DNA of 64,000 bases from Methylobacter sp. (GTDB taxonomy: Bacteria > Pseudomonadota > Gammaproteobacteria > Methylococcales > Methylomonadaceae): contig JAQUOU010000006.1 of NCBI GenBank assembly GCA_028716975.1, positions 124,001-188,000 on the forward strand, in the 5' to 3' direction. The notes under the pieces are model-generated. The model was given only the letters and a program-made list of their open reading frames with translations, searched no databases and was not told the DNA's origin. Position 1 is the first letter of the stretch. Each line of letters begins with the position of its first letter. A program made the translations under genes and the position numbers. This document shows positions 27,381 to 37,021 of this stretch, in pieces.

Positions 27381-27761
27381 ATGCAAACAACAATGCTTAA
27401 AGCGAAACTACATAGAGCTACAGTAACCCGTTCAGAGTTGGGTTATGAAGGCTCGTGCGCGATTGATGGCAATATTCTTGACTTATCGGGAATCAGGGAA
27501 TACGAGCAGATTCAGATATACAATATCAATAATGGCGCTCGTTTTACTACTTACGCTATCCGCGCAGAAAATGGCTCGGGGGCGTTTTCTGTGAATGGCG
27601 CTGCCGCGCGTTTAGCATGCCCCGGTGACCTGATCATTGTTTGCGCATTTGTCATACTGGATCAGAAAGAGCTTAAAAATTATAAGCCCACACTGATTTA
27701 TTTTAATGAAAAGAACGAGATCCAGCGTTCAGCTAGCTCTATCCCCGTTCAAGCTGCTTAA
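27381..27761 (+). CDS. panD: PanD, aspartate 1-decarboxylase
   Basis: 126 aa from the ATG at 27381, exactly the E. coli length, with [12 protein letters not shown] aligned to the conserved start. A longer frame begins at 27330 but lacks family similarity. The self-cleavage site Gly24-Ser25 (YEGSCAID) makes the pyruvoyl group. Y58-type and N-G-A-A-A residues (SVNGAAA) are present. It produces beta-alanine for PanC; likely its own promoter in the 240-base gap. Confidence 0.94.
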   Translation: MQTTMLKAKLHRATVTRSELGYEGSCAIDGNILDLSGIREYEQIQIYNINNGARFTTYAIRAENGSGAFSVNGAAARLACPGDLIIVCAFVILDQKELKNYKPTLIYFNEKNEIQRSASSIPVQAA

Positions 27762-27816
27762 TTAGCGGTTTATTCGACGATTTCTTGGTCTTAAACCAGG
27801 AATATCCATAATTTAA

Positions 27817-27850
27817 GCATTGGCTCTTTATAATTTGAAAGAGTCAATGC
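27817..27850. terminator. Possible bidirectional terminator between panD and fliW
   Basis: A 13-bp stem with one mismatch (GCATTGGCTCTTT / AAAGAGTCAATGC) and an 8-base loop lies between two convergent genes. It lacks a T-tract on either side, so termination strength is uncertain. Confidence 0.4.
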
Positions 27851-27919
27851 GGTCGTTTCACTATCCCCATTCATATGTGCCCGTTTTTTTACCAAGCGAC
27901 ATACTTAAATTTCTAATTT

Positions 27920-28384
27920 TTACGCACCCTCGGAAACATCAATTTCATTGCTAACTTCGGTTAGCGTTATGCTTTGTTCCACTCGGGAGATTACTTTTTG
28001 CAAGCCTATTCGCTTTGCGCTGTTAATGACTAAAGGGAAGTTAATGGAGCCTTTGATTGTGGGTTTTTGGTTTCGTTGATTGTCTTCATCCTTCTGTAAG
28101 ATTATCAGAATAAGAATATCTGCAGGGTTTTCAATTCGCAGAGTCGCTTCTTCTGCATCAGTTAATGTAAAGCTGTAGTAAATATTGAAAAGGGAGGGTT
28201 GTGCTACTGAAAAGAGCAGGGAGTCGTCATCTAACGATTGCAGCAAAAAAATGACAGGATTGCCTTCGTGATGAAATAGCTTGAAGCGAGTTTGATCTTC
28301 AAAGCCTGGAATTCCATTAGGAAAGCTAATGATAGTGCTGGGATCAATGGTTTGGTCGCCGAAAAATCTTGACTTAATTTCCAT
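27920..28384 (-). CDS. fliW: FliW-like flagellar assembly factor
   Basis: 154 aa. The FliW pattern is clear: FGDQTIDPSTIISFPNGIPGFED at the start, then FLLQSLDDDSLLFSV and INFPLVINS. FliW binds flagellin and antagonises CsrA in Bacillus and Campylobacter. Here it stands alone: no csrA or flagellar gene is within reach in the window. Its upstream gap to the next gene is about 150 bases. Function as a CsrA regulator is by family only. Confidence 0.9.
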   Translation of the reverse strand: MEIKSRFFGDQTIDPSTIISFPNGIPGFEDQTRFKLFHHEGNPVIFLLQSLDDDSLLFSVAQPSLFNIYYSFTLTDAEEATLRIENPADILILIILQKDEDNQRNQKPTIKGSINFPLVINSAKRIGLQKVISRVEQSITLTEVSNEIDVSEGA

Positions 28385-28538
28385 AATAAATATCGTTGGT
28401 AAATATTAATATATAGTTCAAGGTCATAAATATGGCAAGGCAGATTCGTAGCAAAGACCGGTTGAAATCTCCAATCTACGGGTGGTGATTAAATTAAAAA
28501 GCTACATAAATTTGAGGTAGTTTTATAAGTTGATTTTA

Positions 28539-28802
28539 TTATTTTTGATAATTTTCATAATATTCTTTCTGACCATCATAAATAAAGTTGTCAACCCCGT
28601 CCCGTATGTCATACATCAGATTATAAGAAGCTCTTTCCGTGTCTCTGATGGTTTTGTGGATCAGGCTATATAAACCGACAGTTTCCTCCCGGCTGGGTAT
28701 TACTGATTCATTCGGTTGATGCGGAGTAGGTGGCGTACTATTCCAGGCGCAGGAATATAAAGACAGTATTCCAATCAAAGATAAGGTTCGTTTAAATCGC
28801 AT
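28539..28802 (-). CDS. Small lipoprotein of unknown function
   Basis: 87 aa from the ATG at 28802. An 11-codon upstream extension is rejected because this start gives a lipoprotein signal (MRFKRTLSLIGILSLYSCAW, lipid cysteine at 18). The mature protein is charged and helical, with SREETVGLYSLIHKTIRDTE. No family is recognised. Confidence 0.6.
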   Translation of the reverse strand: MRFKRTLSLIGILSLYSCAWNSTPPTPHQPNESVIPSREETVGLYSLIHKTIRDTERASYNLMYDIRDGVDNFIYDGQKEYYENYQK

Positions 28803-29052
28803 TACAGGGCTCCAGGTAATCATGTTATGATCCAAGCAAAAAGGGAGCCAAAAATTCTGAATGGTGATATTTATCGTAACCTGCTGATATTTTTATGTTA
28901 TTAGCCTTCCCGTACGGTGTCAATTTTTTGCCGGTGTAAGATGAGAAGCAAAGGCGGAAATAATTTGCCGTATCCGGAGTCTTATTTTTGACGATGTTAT
29001 TGTCTAGTGGGCTACATTGCATCCCGCGCATGTTGTCTGTATCCTGCATTCC

Positions 29053-29523
29053 ATGCAAATAAATCTGATTTCAGTGGGGAACCGTATGCCGGGCTGGGTG
29101 CAGCAGGGTTACGAGGAATATGCCAAGCGCCTGCCGCGTGAATGCGAGCTGGTTCTTAAAGAAATTGCTCCCGGCAAACGAAGCAAAAACAGCGATATAG
29201 CCAGAATTGTAAAAGAAGAAGGTGAGCGGATGATGACGGCTATTCCCCAAGGTGGGCATGTCGTTATCCTCGATATCCCCGGCAAGCCTTGGACGACGCC
29301 TGAATTGGCCCAGGCAATGACACGCTGGCTGGAAAGCGGGCAAAATATAGCGTTGCTGGTGGGTGGACCGGAAGGACTGCCGGATTTCGTCAAACAAATG
29401 GCACGCGAATCGTGGAGCTTATCAACGTTGACTTTTCCTCATCCGCTGGTGCGCATCCTTGTTGCCGAACAACTTTACCGGGCCTGGAGTATTCTTCACA
29501 ATCATCCTTATCATCGCGAATGA
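29053..29523 (+). CDS. rlmH: RlmH, 23S rRNA (pseudouridine-1915-N3) methyltransferase
   Basis: 156 aa from the ATG at 29053; a 12-codon upstream extension is not conserved. SPOUT-fold motifs: [10 protein letters not shown] (SAM loop) and the C-terminal [20 protein letters not shown] knot. It methylates Psi1915 in helix 69 of 23S rRNA. Its TGA overlaps the maf ATG (ATGA), starting the rlmH-maf-rng-yhdP chain. Confidence 0.96.
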   Translation: MQINLISVGNRMPGWVQQGYEEYAKRLPRECELVLKEIAPGKRSKNSDIARIVKEEGERMMTAIPQGGHVVILDIPGKPWTTPELAQAMTRWLESGQNIALLVGGPEGLPDFVKQMARESWSLSTLTFPHPLVRILVAEQLYRAWSILHNHPYHRE

Positions 29524-30098
29524 AAGCGCAGATTATTCTGGCTTCAGCTTCTCCGCGGCGAAAGGAACTGTTAGACCAAATAAAAGTCAGTTATTTTGTT
29601 AAGCCGGTTGAGCTTGATGAAGCCCCCTATCCCTACGAAAAGCCATTAGAGTATGTTCAAAGGGTTGCCGCAGAAAAGTCTGCGTTATGCCTTGCCAATA
29701 CTGTAGCTTTCGGCTTGCCGGTTTTGGCCGCCGATACAGTCGTCGTTTTGGATAAGCTGATTATGGGCAAGCCCAAAGATCAGGATGATGCACTTGCCAT
29801 GTTGAGACAGTTGTCCGGTAAAACGCATCGGGTTTATACGGCGATTTCGCTCAGAGGGCATCGGCATGATCAAGCTATAAGTATTACTGATGTGTCATTC
29901 AGGCGCTTGACAGAACGGGAAATGCTTGCCTATTGGCACAGCGGTGAGCCGGCTGATAAAGCCGGCAGTTATGCAATTCAAGGAATGGGCGCACTATTTG
30001 TGAAGTCGATAAAAGGCAGCTTCTCCGGCGTGGTCGGTTTGCCATTGTTTGAAACAGCGGAACTTTTATCTAATCAAGGAATTGAACTTTTCCCATGA
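29520..30098 (+). CDS. maf: Maf/YhdE-type nucleotide pyrophosphatase
   Basis: 192 aa from the ATG overlapping the rlmH stop. It contains [19 protein letters not shown] and [13 protein letters not shown], the Maf signature. The YhdE branch hydrolyses dTTP and UTP to monophosphates and affects septum formation. Its stop overlaps the rng start by 4 bases. Confidence 0.95.
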   Translation: MKAQIILASASPRRKELLDQIKVSYFVKPVELDEAPYPYEKPLEYVQRVAAEKSALCLANTVAFGLPVLAADTVVVLDKLIMGKPKDQDDALAMLRQLSGKTHRVYTAISLRGHRHDQAISITDVSFRRLTEREMLAYWHSGEPADKAGSYAIQGMGALFVKSIKGSFSGVVGLPLFETAELLSNQGIELFP

Positions 30099-31549
30099 GT
30101 GAAGAAATTTTAATTAATGTTACACCCCCGGAAACGCGCGTTGCAGTTATTGAGAATGGCGTATTACAGGAGCTCATTATTGAAAGAAGCCGCGACAGGG
30201 GCATGGTCGGCAATATTTATAAGGGTGAGGTGTGCCGGGTTTTGCCGGGCATGCAGGCTGCTTTCGTTGATATCGGTCTTCCCAGAGCGGCATTTCTTCA
30301 TCTTTCTGATTTATGCAGTAAGGATCTGGAAAGAAAAGGCTCGGAAAATATCGAGCACTATTTATATGAAGGCCAGCATATTGTCGTCCAGGTAGTCAAA
30401 GATCCATTAGGTACGAAAGGCGCCAGGTTGACCACAGAGATATCTATTCCCTCACGATTTCAAGTATATATGCCTTATGCCAATAACTCCGGCGTATCTC
30501 AGCGGATTGAATGTGAAACGGAACGAATCCGATTAAGAGCTTGTCTGGATGAGTATCGAAAGCAGAATAAATGCGGAGGCTTTATTGCAAGAACAGCAGC
30601 AGAATGCGTGGAAGAATCCATATTGATTGCAGATATGACTTTTTTGCTGAAATTGTGGGAGTCTATTTCAGCAAAAATTGCCAGCGCGAAAGTTAAGGAA
30701 TTTATCCATAAGGACTTGCCTTTGAGTATCAGGACTCTGAGGGATTTATATAAAGAAGGCATTGAAAGGGTTCGGGTGGATTCGAGGGAAACTTATCACC
30801 GCCTGATTGAGTTCGCGGAAGTTTTTGTGCCGGAAATAGTCCCTGTTATTGAACATTACACGGGGGAATGCCCGGTATTTGATATCTATAGTGTCGAAGA
30901 TGAAATCCAAAAAGCCCTGGAGCGCAAAGTTAACCTGAAGTCAGGCGGTCATCTGGTATTTGACCAGACCGAGGCAATGACGACTGTCGATGTCAATACC
31001 GGCGGTTATGTGGGCGGGCGTAATCTGGAAGAGACGATTTTTAAAACCAACCTGGAAGCGGCCCAGACCATATCCCGCCAGCTCAGGTTAAGGAATCTGG
31101 GCGGTATTATTATTATCGATTTTATCGATATGCAAAGCGAAGACCATAAAAAACAGGTGCTGCAGGCGCTTGAACGCCACCTGGAAAAAGATCGCGCAAA
31201 AACCAAAATTACCGAAGTATCGGTGCTGGGTTTAGTGGAAATGACCCGCAAACGCACCCGGGAAAGTCTGGAGCATATACTTTGTGAACCTTGCAGCGCC
31301 TGTGGCGGCCGCGGTGTTTTAAAAACAGCGGAATCCATGTGCCTGGAAATATTCCGGGAAATTATTCGTGAAGTCAGGCAGTACAATGTTCAGCAATTGT
31401 TGGTCCTGGCATCGAATGAGGTTGTAGAAATGCTGCTGGATGAAGAAGCGGATATGCTGGCTGAATTAGAGACTTTCCTGGGGGTGCAGATCAAGTTCAG
31501 GGCAGAGGCGGAATATAATCAGGAGCAGTATGATGTCGTGCTGCTGTGA
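30095..31549 (+). CDS. rng: Ribonuclease G
   Basis: 484 aa, the RNase G length, lacking the long C-terminal scaffold of RNase E. The S1-like domain lies near residues 35-120 (GNIYKGEVCRVLPGMQAAFVD). The catalytic aspartates lie in TVDVNTGGYVGG and IIDFIDMQ. The zinc link is CEPCSACGGRG. It matures 16S and other RNAs. Starts within the maf stop. Confidence 0.96.
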   Translation: MSEEILINVTPPETRVAVIENGVLQELIIERSRDRGMVGNIYKGEVCRVLPGMQAAFVDIGLPRAAFLHLSDLCSKDLERKGSENIEHYLYEGQHIVVQVVKDPLGTKGARLTTEISIPSRFQVYMPYANNSGVSQRIECETERIRLRACLDEYRKQNKCGGFIARTAAECVEESILIADMTFLLKLWESISAKIASAKVKEFIHKDLPLSIRTLRDLYKEGIERVRVDSRETYHRLIEFAEVFVPEIVPVIEHYTGECPVFDIYSVEDEIQKALERKVNLKSGGHLVFDQTEAMTTVDVNTGGYVGGRNLEETIFKTNLEAAQTISRQLRLRNLGGIIIIDFIDMQSEDHKKQVLQALERHLEKDRAKTKITEVSVLGLVEMTRKRTRESLEHILCEPCSACGGRGVLKTAESMCLEIFREIIREVRQYNVQQLLVLASNEVVEMLLDEEADMLAELETFLGVQIKFRAEAEYNQEQYDVVLL

Positions 31550-31612
31550 TTCGCAGGCAGGGTTAAAAACCGGAAAAGTCAACTTTCTTTTGTACGCTTT
31601 CAGTCAGTTTTA

Positions 31613-34600
31613 GTGATTCATCACATTACGCGTGCTACGCGGCATCTTATCTTCTGGTCTTTGGTTTCTGTAGCAGTCAGTTTGACCGGCATTCGTTTGT
31701 TATTGGCCGGGATTGAAAGTTATAAAGCTGATTTGGCTGCCAATATCAGTGAACTCTTGGATGTACCGGTGAAAATAGGCCATCTGGGCGCAAAAATGCG
31801 CGGTTTTAGCCCGGAGCTGGTGCTAAAAGATATAGTTGTTTTACCCGCAGTTAAGGGCGGGAAATTTCCCATTCAACTTAAAGAAATACGTCTGGGTATC
31901 CACCTGCTGGATATGCTGGTTAACAGGGATTTATTGTCTTCTTCCTGGATCACTCTGGTGGGCGCTAAACTTTCTATAAAACGTAAACCGGATGGAAGTT
32001 TTGCCATCGTGGGTTTGAAAGCCGGTGGTGAACAGCCGGTTTGGTTACTGCAGGGAAGTAAGTTCGAAGTTTTGGAAAGTGATATTACCTGGCAGGATGA
32101 AAAAAGAAATGGACGGCCATTAAAATTTGAGGACGTCGATCTGGCGATTATGAATGACGCCCAACGGCATCAGGTCAATATGCTCATGAAGCTGCCGGAA
32201 AAATATGGCGACGCCTTAAGAATCTCTATGGACTTTAACGGCAATGCGTTTGCGCCTTCCGCCATGCACGGAACCGTTTTTATTGAAGGGAAAAATATTA
32301 AACTGCCTGAGCTGATGGCCATAGATTTGCCTTTTGCAATGAACATTAACTCAGGTACGGGAGATTTTAAAGTCTGGAGCGATTGGCAATATTCACAACC
32401 GGTTTCGGTTAAAGGTGAAGCACAATTGCAACAGCTGAAATTTATTCGGAATGATAAGAATGCATTCCTTGTGAGTCAGCTTAAAACCGGATTTCATTGG
32501 AGACTGACTGACCGGCAGTGGCAGCTTGATGTTAAAGATTTTTTGCTGGAAACTGCGGACAGAAAATGGCCGGTTGCCGCCTTCAGCGTTTCAGCCAATC
32601 GCGCTGAAGACCATGCATTGCATAAGATTGCGCTGTTTGCCGAACAACTGGATTTGCAGCAGGCAACCGATGTAGTACAGTTTTTTGTGCCGTTGACAAA
32701 GGAACAGTCGGAATTTCTGACGCAGGCCCATATTAGAGGTTTGCTGGAAAAATTCTCATTATTCGCGGATATGGATGAAAAATCTTTTGCTGTTAACGGC
32801 AAATTTGCCGGAATTAGGGTTGCCTCGATGTCTTCATTGCCCGGAATAGAAAATTTAACCGGACGAATAAAAGGCAGCGACAAACAGGGCATATTGCGCG
32901 TAGTAACTGAAGATGCCCGGATTATATTGCCGAATTTATTTCGTAAAACACTGCCAATCAGCACACTTGAAGGCACTCTGGCCTGGCAACAAAGCCAAGA
33001 CGATTGGGTGTTATCCAGTCAATTGATTAATCTGGATGCTCCCGGATTCCAGAGCAAAAACCGGATACGTTTAAATATACCCAAAACGGAAGGGAAAGTT
33101 TTTATGGACATGCAAAGTTCATTTGCCAGCAACGACGTCAGCCTGATTGCCCAATATTTGCCGGCAGGCATAATGCATGGAAATGTTGTTAATTGGCTTG
33201 ATCATGCTTTTGTCAACGGCCGCGTGACAAAAGGCGGTCTATTGATTTCCGGCAATCTCAAGGATTTTCCGTTTACTAGAGGAGAAGGTGTTTTTGAAGC
33301 CCTGTTTGATGTTGAACAATTGGAATTGGCCTATCATCCGCAATGGCCCGCTATCACTGATATGGCTGCCGAAGTTTTGTTTTTACAAAATAGCCTGAAG
33401 GTTGATGTTCATCAAGGTCAATCGAATAAAGCCATAATCAAACAAGCCGAAGTTACTATTCCAGCCCTGGGTAAAAGCGAGCATTTGCTGATTCAAGGCG
33501 AGATTGAAGGTGAAATTCGGCAGATTTCCGGCTTTATGCAGCAGACACCGCTTAACACATCGATTGATACACTGCTTGATGCCATTGCCCCGGAAGGAGC
33601 CACACAGATAGCGCTGACTATGAAAATCCCTTTATTAGCCAACGCACGAACAAAAGTGGATGGAACGGCCAGACTGAGTAACGTCCGGTTGAAAGTGCAA
33701 CCGCTTGATTTATGGGTGAACAAAATTGAAGGTGAATTAAAGTTTAATGAGCGCGGTGTTTTTAGCGATACTATTCATGCCGTGGCTTTAAATCATCCGA
33801 TTCGAATTAATATCAGCAATTCGGCCAGTCAAGCCATCGTCAACATAGCGGGTAATGTTGAGATGAGTGATTTGCAGGAACAATTTAAAATACCCGGCTT
33901 GCATAAGACCGAAGGGGCAACTGATTATAAGCTGAGACTGGCTTTGCCTTATGATGGTAATTCACCGGAACTTGTCCTGGAGTCCACGCTTTTAGGCGTG
34001 GCACTGGATTTACCCGGCGCATTGGCGAAAACTGGGGTGCAAACTGCGCCATCGTCTTTGTCCGTCAGCTTAAGTGATAAATTTTTATTACCGGTTTTAT
34101 TAAATTACGACAATAAACTGAAAGCGGCGGTTAAAGTCGATGTAAAACAACAGTCTATTTATTCGGGGCATGTGCTGATCGGCGCAGGCAATGTTACCCA
34201 GACGCAGGAAGCCGGTTTAAAGCTGGAAATTAATCGCAATCCGCTGGCTTTGCAGGACTGGCTGAGTTTGGCGGTTGCCCAGGAAAAAGAGGGCGAAACC
34301 GGGGCTGGAATAAATCTCAGGGAAATAAAAATACAGACTGATCAGGCTTTGTGGAAAAGAACTGAATTAGGTATTTTTGATTTAACATTGAAACGCGAGG
34401 GCGACTATTGGGCCGGTGATATCAGCAGTTCGTTCGCCAAAGGCAAGATACAGATTCCCATTAAACTTAAAGGTGCTGACAGCATTAACCTGAATATGGA
34501 CTGGCTGGACATGGCCGCGTTAAAACAACTTAAGTTTCAAAATGATTCGCCGGAGTCCGCACCCGAATTTTTGCCTTTATTTAATATTACCAGTCGTAAA

Positions 34601-35431
34601 ACCTTATGGCAGTCGGTTGACCTGGGCCAGTTGAAATTGACAACAGAACGCATACCGGAAGGCATCGTTTTTAAAAATATGGAACTGGTGGGCGCGGATG
34701 AAGAATTGACTTTATCGGGTGACTGGAAAGTAAACGGTAAGCATTCCGAAACGCATACTCACGGTCATCTGGAAATGCCCAGGGCAGGCCGATTGTTTGC
34801 TCAACTGGGTATTACCAAAGATCTGATGGAAACCGCAGCAATAATTGATTTTACCGTGGATTGGAAGGGAGCGCCGTATCAATTTTCCTTGCCGGATTTG
34901 AAGGGTGAGGTGGCGGTCAATCTAAGCAATGGCCGGATTTTAAGTATAGAGCCTGGATTCGGCCGGCTGTTGGGTATGTTGGCATTGGCCCAATGGATAA
35001 AGCGGTTGCAGCTCGATTTTAGTGATGTATACGAGGAAGGACTGACGTTTAACAGCATTAAGGGGCGTTTCGATTTATCAAATGGTATGGCGGTCACCCA
35101 TAATCTGGTGGTTGATGCGGTTCCGGCAAAAATCACTATTATTGGAGACACGGACCTTGTTAATGGGACTGTTGACCATATTGTCAATGTATCGCCAAAA
35201 AGTGCGGAGGCAGTACCCATAGCTGGTACAATCATGGGAAAGGTAGCGGGCCTGGTCGCGCGGTCGTTGACAGGTGAAGAGCAGGAAGGTTTTTTCTTTG
35301 GATCGCAATATTTGGTTAAAGGCGGGTGGGGCGATGCGCAAATTATCCCTTTGCATGAAAATGATGGCTTGTTGCAGAAAACCTGGAATGGTCTTACCGA
35401 TTTTGCATGGTTAAAACAACAAAAGAAATAA
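31613..35431 (+). CDS. yhdP: YhdP, AsmA-like phospholipid transport protein
   Basis: 1272 aa, GTG start. An N-terminal membrane anchor (LIFWSLVSVAVSLTGIRLLL) is followed by a very long beta-rich periplasmic body and a conserved C-terminal part (GRILSIEPGFGRLLGMLAL). This is the AsmA/TamB-like YhdP family that bridges inner and outer membrane for phospholipid movement. Position after rng is the usual gammaproteobacterial one. Confidence 0.93.
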   Translation: MIHHITRATRHLIFWSLVSVAVSLTGIRLLLAGIESYKADLAANISELLDVPVKIGHLGAKMRGFSPELVLKDIVVLPAVKGGKFPIQLKEIRLGIHLLDMLVNRDLLSSSWITLVGAKLSIKRKPDGSFAIVGLKAGGEQPVWLLQGSKFEVLESDITWQDEKRNGRPLKFEDVDLAIMNDAQRHQVNMLMKLPEKYGDALRISMDFNGNAFAPSAMHGTVFIEGKNIKLPELMAIDLPFAMNINSGTGDFKVWSDWQYSQPVSVKGEAQLQQLKFIRNDKNAFLVSQLKTGFHWRLTDRQWQLDVKDFLLETADRKWPVAAFSVSANRAEDHALHKIALFAEQLDLQQATDVVQFFVPLTKEQSEFLTQAHIRGLLEKFSLFADMDEKSFAVNGKFAGIRVASMSSLPGIENLTGRIKGSDKQGILRVVTEDARIILPNLFRKTLPISTLEGTLAWQQSQDDWVLSSQLINLDAPGFQSKNRIRLNIPKTEGKVFMDMQSSFASNDVSLIAQYLPAGIMHGNVVNWLDHAFVNGRVTKGGLLISGNLKDFPFTRGEGVFEALFDVEQLELAYHPQWPAITDMAAEVLFLQNSLKVDVHQGQSNKAIIKQAEVTIPALGKSEHLLIQGEIEGEIRQISGFMQQTPLNTSIDTLLDAIAPEGATQIALTMKIPLLANARTKVDGTARLSNVRLKVQPLDLWVNKIEGELKFNERGVFSDTIHAVALNHPIRINISNSASQAIVNIAGNVEMSDLQEQFKIPGLHKTEGATDYKLRLALPYDGNSPELVLESTLLGVALDLPGALAKTGVQTAPSSLSVSLSDKFLLPVLLNYDNKLKAAVKVDVKQQSIYSGHVLIGAGNVTQTQEAGLKLEINRNPLALQDWLSLAVAQEKEGETGAGINLREIKIQTDQALWKRTELGIFDLTLKREGDYWAGDISSSFAKGKIQIPIKLKGADSINLNMDWLDMAALKQLKFQNDSPESAPEFLPLFNITSRKTLWQSVDLGQLKLTTERIPEGIVFKNMELVGADEELTLSGDWKVNGKHSETHTHGHLEMPRAGRLFAQLGITKDLMETAAIIDFTVDWKGAPYQFSLPDLKGEVAVNLSNGRILSIEPGFGRLLGMLALAQWIKRLQLDFSDVYEEGLTFNSIKGRFDLSNGMAVTHNLVVDAVPAKITIIGDTDLVNGTVDHIVNVSPKSAEAVPIAGTIMGKVAGLVARSLTGEEQEGFFFGSQYLVKGGWGDAQIIPLHENDGLLQKTWNGLTDFAWLKQQKK

Positions 35432-35455
35432 AAAAAATATTAACAGAGAGACATT

Positions 35456-36274
35456 ATGAATAAATGCGCTGCTATACAAATGGCGTCAAGTCCCAATATC
35501 AGCGCTAATTTGCTGGAAGCCGATAAGCTTATCGCTGAGGCGGCCAGGGCAGGTGCTAAACTGGTTGCATTGCCGGAAAATTTTGCCCTTATGGGAGCTC
35601 ATGAACTGGATAAAGTTAAAGCAAAAGAGGTGGATGGTTCAGGGCCTATCCAAAACTTTTTGGCAGCAGTCGCTAACAAATATTCCGTTTGGGTAGTCGG
35701 CGGCACTATCCCGGTTGCCTCCAGCGAAAGCCATAAAGTCCGGGCGGCGTGTCTTGTTTATAATGATCAAGGTGAGCGGATTGCGCGTTACGACAAGATG
35801 CATTTGTTTGATGTCAGCGTTCCGGGTACTACCGAAATGTATCGCGAATCAGATTCAATTGAACCGGGTAGTGAACCGCAAGTATTAGACAGTCCGTTCG
35901 GAAAATTGGGTATTGCTGTGTGTTATGACCTGCGGTTTCCCGAGTTTTTCCGCAAAATGGTCAGGCTAGGCATGGAAATCTTGATAATTCCTTCTGCATT
36001 TACAGCGAAAACCGGAGCCGCGCACTGGGAGTTATTGCTACGCGCGCGCGCCGTGGAAAACCTGTGTTACGTAATTGCGCCAAACCAGGGCGGTTTTCAT
36101 ATTAATGGCCGCGTAACATTTGGCCATAGCATGATTATCGATCCCTGGGGCTTAGTGATGGACTGTCACAAAACCGGTGGAGGTTTTGTAGCCGCTGAAA
36201 TAGATATCGAGCATCTGGAAAAAGTTCGCGAAGCATTTCCCGCCCTTAACCATCGCCGTTTCTTTTGCGAATAG
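35456..36274 (+). CDS. Carbon-nitrogen hydrolase, Nit1-type deaminated glutathione amidase
   Basis: 272 aa with GAGAG before the ATG. The nitrilase triad: glutamate in LPENFALMG, lysine in YDKMHLFDV, cysteine in GIAVCYDLRFPEF. The Nit subgroup repairs deaminated glutathione by side-chain hydrolysis. It follows yhdP and precedes tldD, a common order in Pseudomonas and relatives. Substrate is by subgroup resemblance. Confidence 0.88.
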   Translation: MNKCAAIQMASSPNISANLLEADKLIAEAARAGAKLVALPENFALMGAHELDKVKAKEVDGSGPIQNFLAAVANKYSVWVVGGTIPVASSESHKVRAACLVYNDQGERIARYDKMHLFDVSVPGTTEMYRESDSIEPGSEPQVLDSPFGKLGIAVCYDLRFPEFFRKMVRLGMEILIIPSAFTAKTGAAHWELLLRARAVENLCYVIAPNQGGFHINGRVTFGHSMIIDPWGLVMDCHKTGGGFVAAEIDIEHLEKVREAFPALNHRRFFCE

Positions 36275-36300
36275 CTTTTGCGGACAGGTTGAGGTCAAAT

Positions 36301-36954
36301 ATGCGAGTGAGACTTGCCGGCATCTTCAATGCCTTATTATTTACCTTTATCCTGGTTTCCTGTGCCTCAGAGGAAAGTCGTTATCGGGATACCGGAATGC
36401 TTGAACGTCCGCCAATCCTTGTTGTCGAAAAAAAGTCCGGAGAACAACCGGAAAGAGATGATAGTGCTGTTTCTTCTAAAGAGGATGCCAAGACCGGCCT
36501 CAGCTCAAAAGTTTATATGACCACTTCAACGCCTCCTCTGCTAATGATCAGGCAACCTTTTGATGTAGCATGGGATACGCTGGGCAACGCATTAAGGCAG
36601 GATTATATAAAAATTTCGGATCGTGAACATGATAAAGGGCTTTATTACGTGACTTATGATGCCGATATGCAAGCCGTTGAAGAAGGTAATATGCTGGATA
36701 AAGCTATGTCTTTTTTCAAGGATGAGCGCCATGAAGGAAGTTACGTTTTAATGGTACAGGAAAAAGGCTCGGAAACTCAAATAAGCGCGGCTATTAATAA
36801 CGAGCCCAAACAAAGCGCTTCATCGGATGATAAAAATAATATTTCAACTCCAACGGCAGATGGCGCCGAAAAACTGTTATTGTCTTTATATAAAACAATG
36901 AGCGATGAACGGCCGAATCGGGAGAAAAAACCCCATCGCCACCATAGGGATTGA
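36301..36954 (+). CDS. BamC-like outer-membrane lipoprotein
   Basis: 217 aa from the ATG at 36301. The signal peptide ends in the lipobox LVSCAS. A helix-grip domain follows (PFDVAWDTLGNALRQDY, then ISDREHDKGLYYVTYD), the pattern of BamC domains. The C-terminus is Ser/Asp/Lys rich, with a basic HRHHRD end. E. coli BamC has two such domains; only one is clear here. It may belong to the BAM complex or be a stand-alone relative. Confidence 0.75.
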   Translation: MRVRLAGIFNALLFTFILVSCASEESRYRDTGMLERPPILVVEKKSGEQPERDDSAVSSKEDAKTGLSSKVYMTTSTPPLLMIRQPFDVAWDTLGNALRQDYIKISDREHDKGLYYVTYDADMQAVEEGNMLDKAMSFFKDERHEGSYVLMVQEKGSETQISAAINNEPKQSASSDDKNNISTPTADGAEKLLLSLYKTMSDERPNREKKPHRHHRD

Positions 36955-37021
36955 TGTTTTTGCGTAAGCAAAGTGCATTAATCCTGTCTCCCCAAATCGA
37001 TTAAATAAACTAAAAATTCTG

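Noticed and set aside
28825-29058. 77-codon minus-strand frame before rlmH
   Set aside because: Overlaps the rlmH start and the lipoprotein upstream region, with no ribosome site or domain.
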